From Corythucha ciliata (Eukaryota > Arthropoda > Insecta > Hemiptera > Tingidae), in NCBI GenBank assembly GCA_038030265.1, contig CM075940.1, positions 1,240,001-1,304,000 of the forward strand: a stretch of DNA of 64,000 nucleotides, given 5' to 3'. The notes beneath the pieces were generated by a model. That model was not told the origin of the DNA. It did not search any database and worked only from the letters and a program-made list of their open reading frames with translations. Every line of letters begins with the position of its first letter. Position 1 is the stretch's first letter. The position numbers were made by a program, and so were the translations under genes. Shown piece by piece: positions 63,216-64,000 of the stretch.

Positions 63216-64000
63216 CAAAAGCTGTGCCCAAAAAAAATAAAAAATTGCTTGTGTTACACAAAAATGTTCACGTATATGGGCCTAAAATGAAGCCATGTGA
63301 AAATGAGGCAAACACTTTTATCATCAGCAGAGACGGGAAAAAGTCACACACGTCATAGTCATAGTTTTTTAATCATAAAATGGGTGTTTTTTGATAAAAC
63401 GTCATAAAACGACCTTTTTGGAGTACATTTTTAACGTACTTACAATATGAAGGCGGCCCAGCTGGAATATGAAATGAGTCCAGCTCCTTTCTACAATCGG
63501 CATCCCTTTATCGGGGTATACTACGCAATCAGTAACCCTTTCACGAATAATGACGCAAAGTGTTTTTCTTTTCGTCTCAGAAGGACGTAGATATACGTCG
63601 TTTTGTTATGTTGGTACTAGTTCGCTTTGACTGCATCTTCTCGTTTTTTTTCTTCAGTTGCTTTGTTCAGCAACATGACGATTTGGCGCGAATATTTTTT
63701 TTTATATTTCAAGTAATTACCCCACACCAAACCTAAATGCTACATAACATAATAAAATCATAACATGCAAATAGTAGCTTAAATCTATTGTGAAATATAC
63801 GTCTTGAAACGGAAGTTTTTCGGAAATAAACGTCATAAAACACCACTTTAATGTTATAAAACATAATTTTTAATGTCATAAGTCATAGAATAAAGGTCAT
63901 CAAATGAGAAAATTTAAGTCATAAACCGCCTGTCTCTGATCATCAATTTTGGTGGAAATAAAACTCATGGGAGAATGATGAAGGTTCAAGGTCTAATTAA
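63216..64000. other. Stretch without a gene
   Basis: AT-rich sequence with repeated CATAAAA/GTCATAAA phrases (63340–63430 and 63820–63930) that look like a diverged inverted or tandem repeat. No coding signal. Confidence 0.35.

Noticed and set aside
1..64000. CRISPR arrays, operons, bacterial promoters or terminators
   Set aside because: No regularly spaced identical repeats with unique spacers; coding units have introns and eukaryotic promoters. The repeats seen are tandem or inverted transposon repeats.

Overview
The window reads as nuclear DNA of an arthropod, most likely an insect. Reasons: AT-rich sequence dense in eukaryotic transposable elements, GT–AG introns, arthropod-type TATA plus TCAKT initiator promoters, densovirus-derived sequences, and a copia element primed in the style of Drosophila copia. 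Almost all of it is mobile or virus-derived DNA. I see no intact host housekeeping gene. Species cannot be fixed from the sequence.

Region 1 (1–20.5 kb) is a cluster of densovirus-like (parvovirus NS) endogenous elements mixed with very large inverted repeats. Element A (promoter 8654, exons 8761–8904 and 9592–11314) keeps recognisable HUH-nuclease and SF3-helicase motifs but is broken by frameshifts. Its intron and exon-2 start are duplicated, apparently without change, at 1–433. Element B is folded into a 3-kb palindrome (16523–19588). Element C is a tandem pair of first exons (19617–20510). A fourth promoter-bearing palindrome (5308–6782) may be related. Another large palindrome (437–5159) holds an ISL2EU-like transposon with YqaJ nuclease and DDE transposase genes, and LINE endonuclease pieces. 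A Tc1/mariner-like element (6945–8653) sits exactly in the TATA box of element A. An unrecognised spliced gene lies at 12229–13031.

Region 2 (20.5–27.3 kb) holds a Tc1/mariner-type transposase, a Transib/RAG1-like transposase, and one uninterrupted 717-codon hAT-type transposase.

Region 3 (26.7–39.1 kb) is a nested stack. A PIF1-like helicase pseudogene was split by a copia element (LTRs 27301–27542 and 38406–38644, duplication TTCCC). The copia leader was split by a repeat here called X, and X was split by a Ty3/gypsy element with two 388-bp LTRs and an intact gag-pol frame.

Region 4 (39–56.8 kb) carries a partitivirus-like RNA polymerase pseudogene interrupted by a small DNA transposon, gag-like fragments, a zeste/Myb-SANT-type spliced gene remnant, LINE fragments, several MITEs and a tRNA-like sequence with anticodon GGT.

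Region 5 (56.8–63.2 kb) is a second, inverted copy of X. It is split by a 5.2-kb element with terminal inverted repeats whose core is a degenerate minisatellite.

Nothing here works together as an operon or pathway. The common theme is repeated insertion, inversion and virus endogenisation at one locus.
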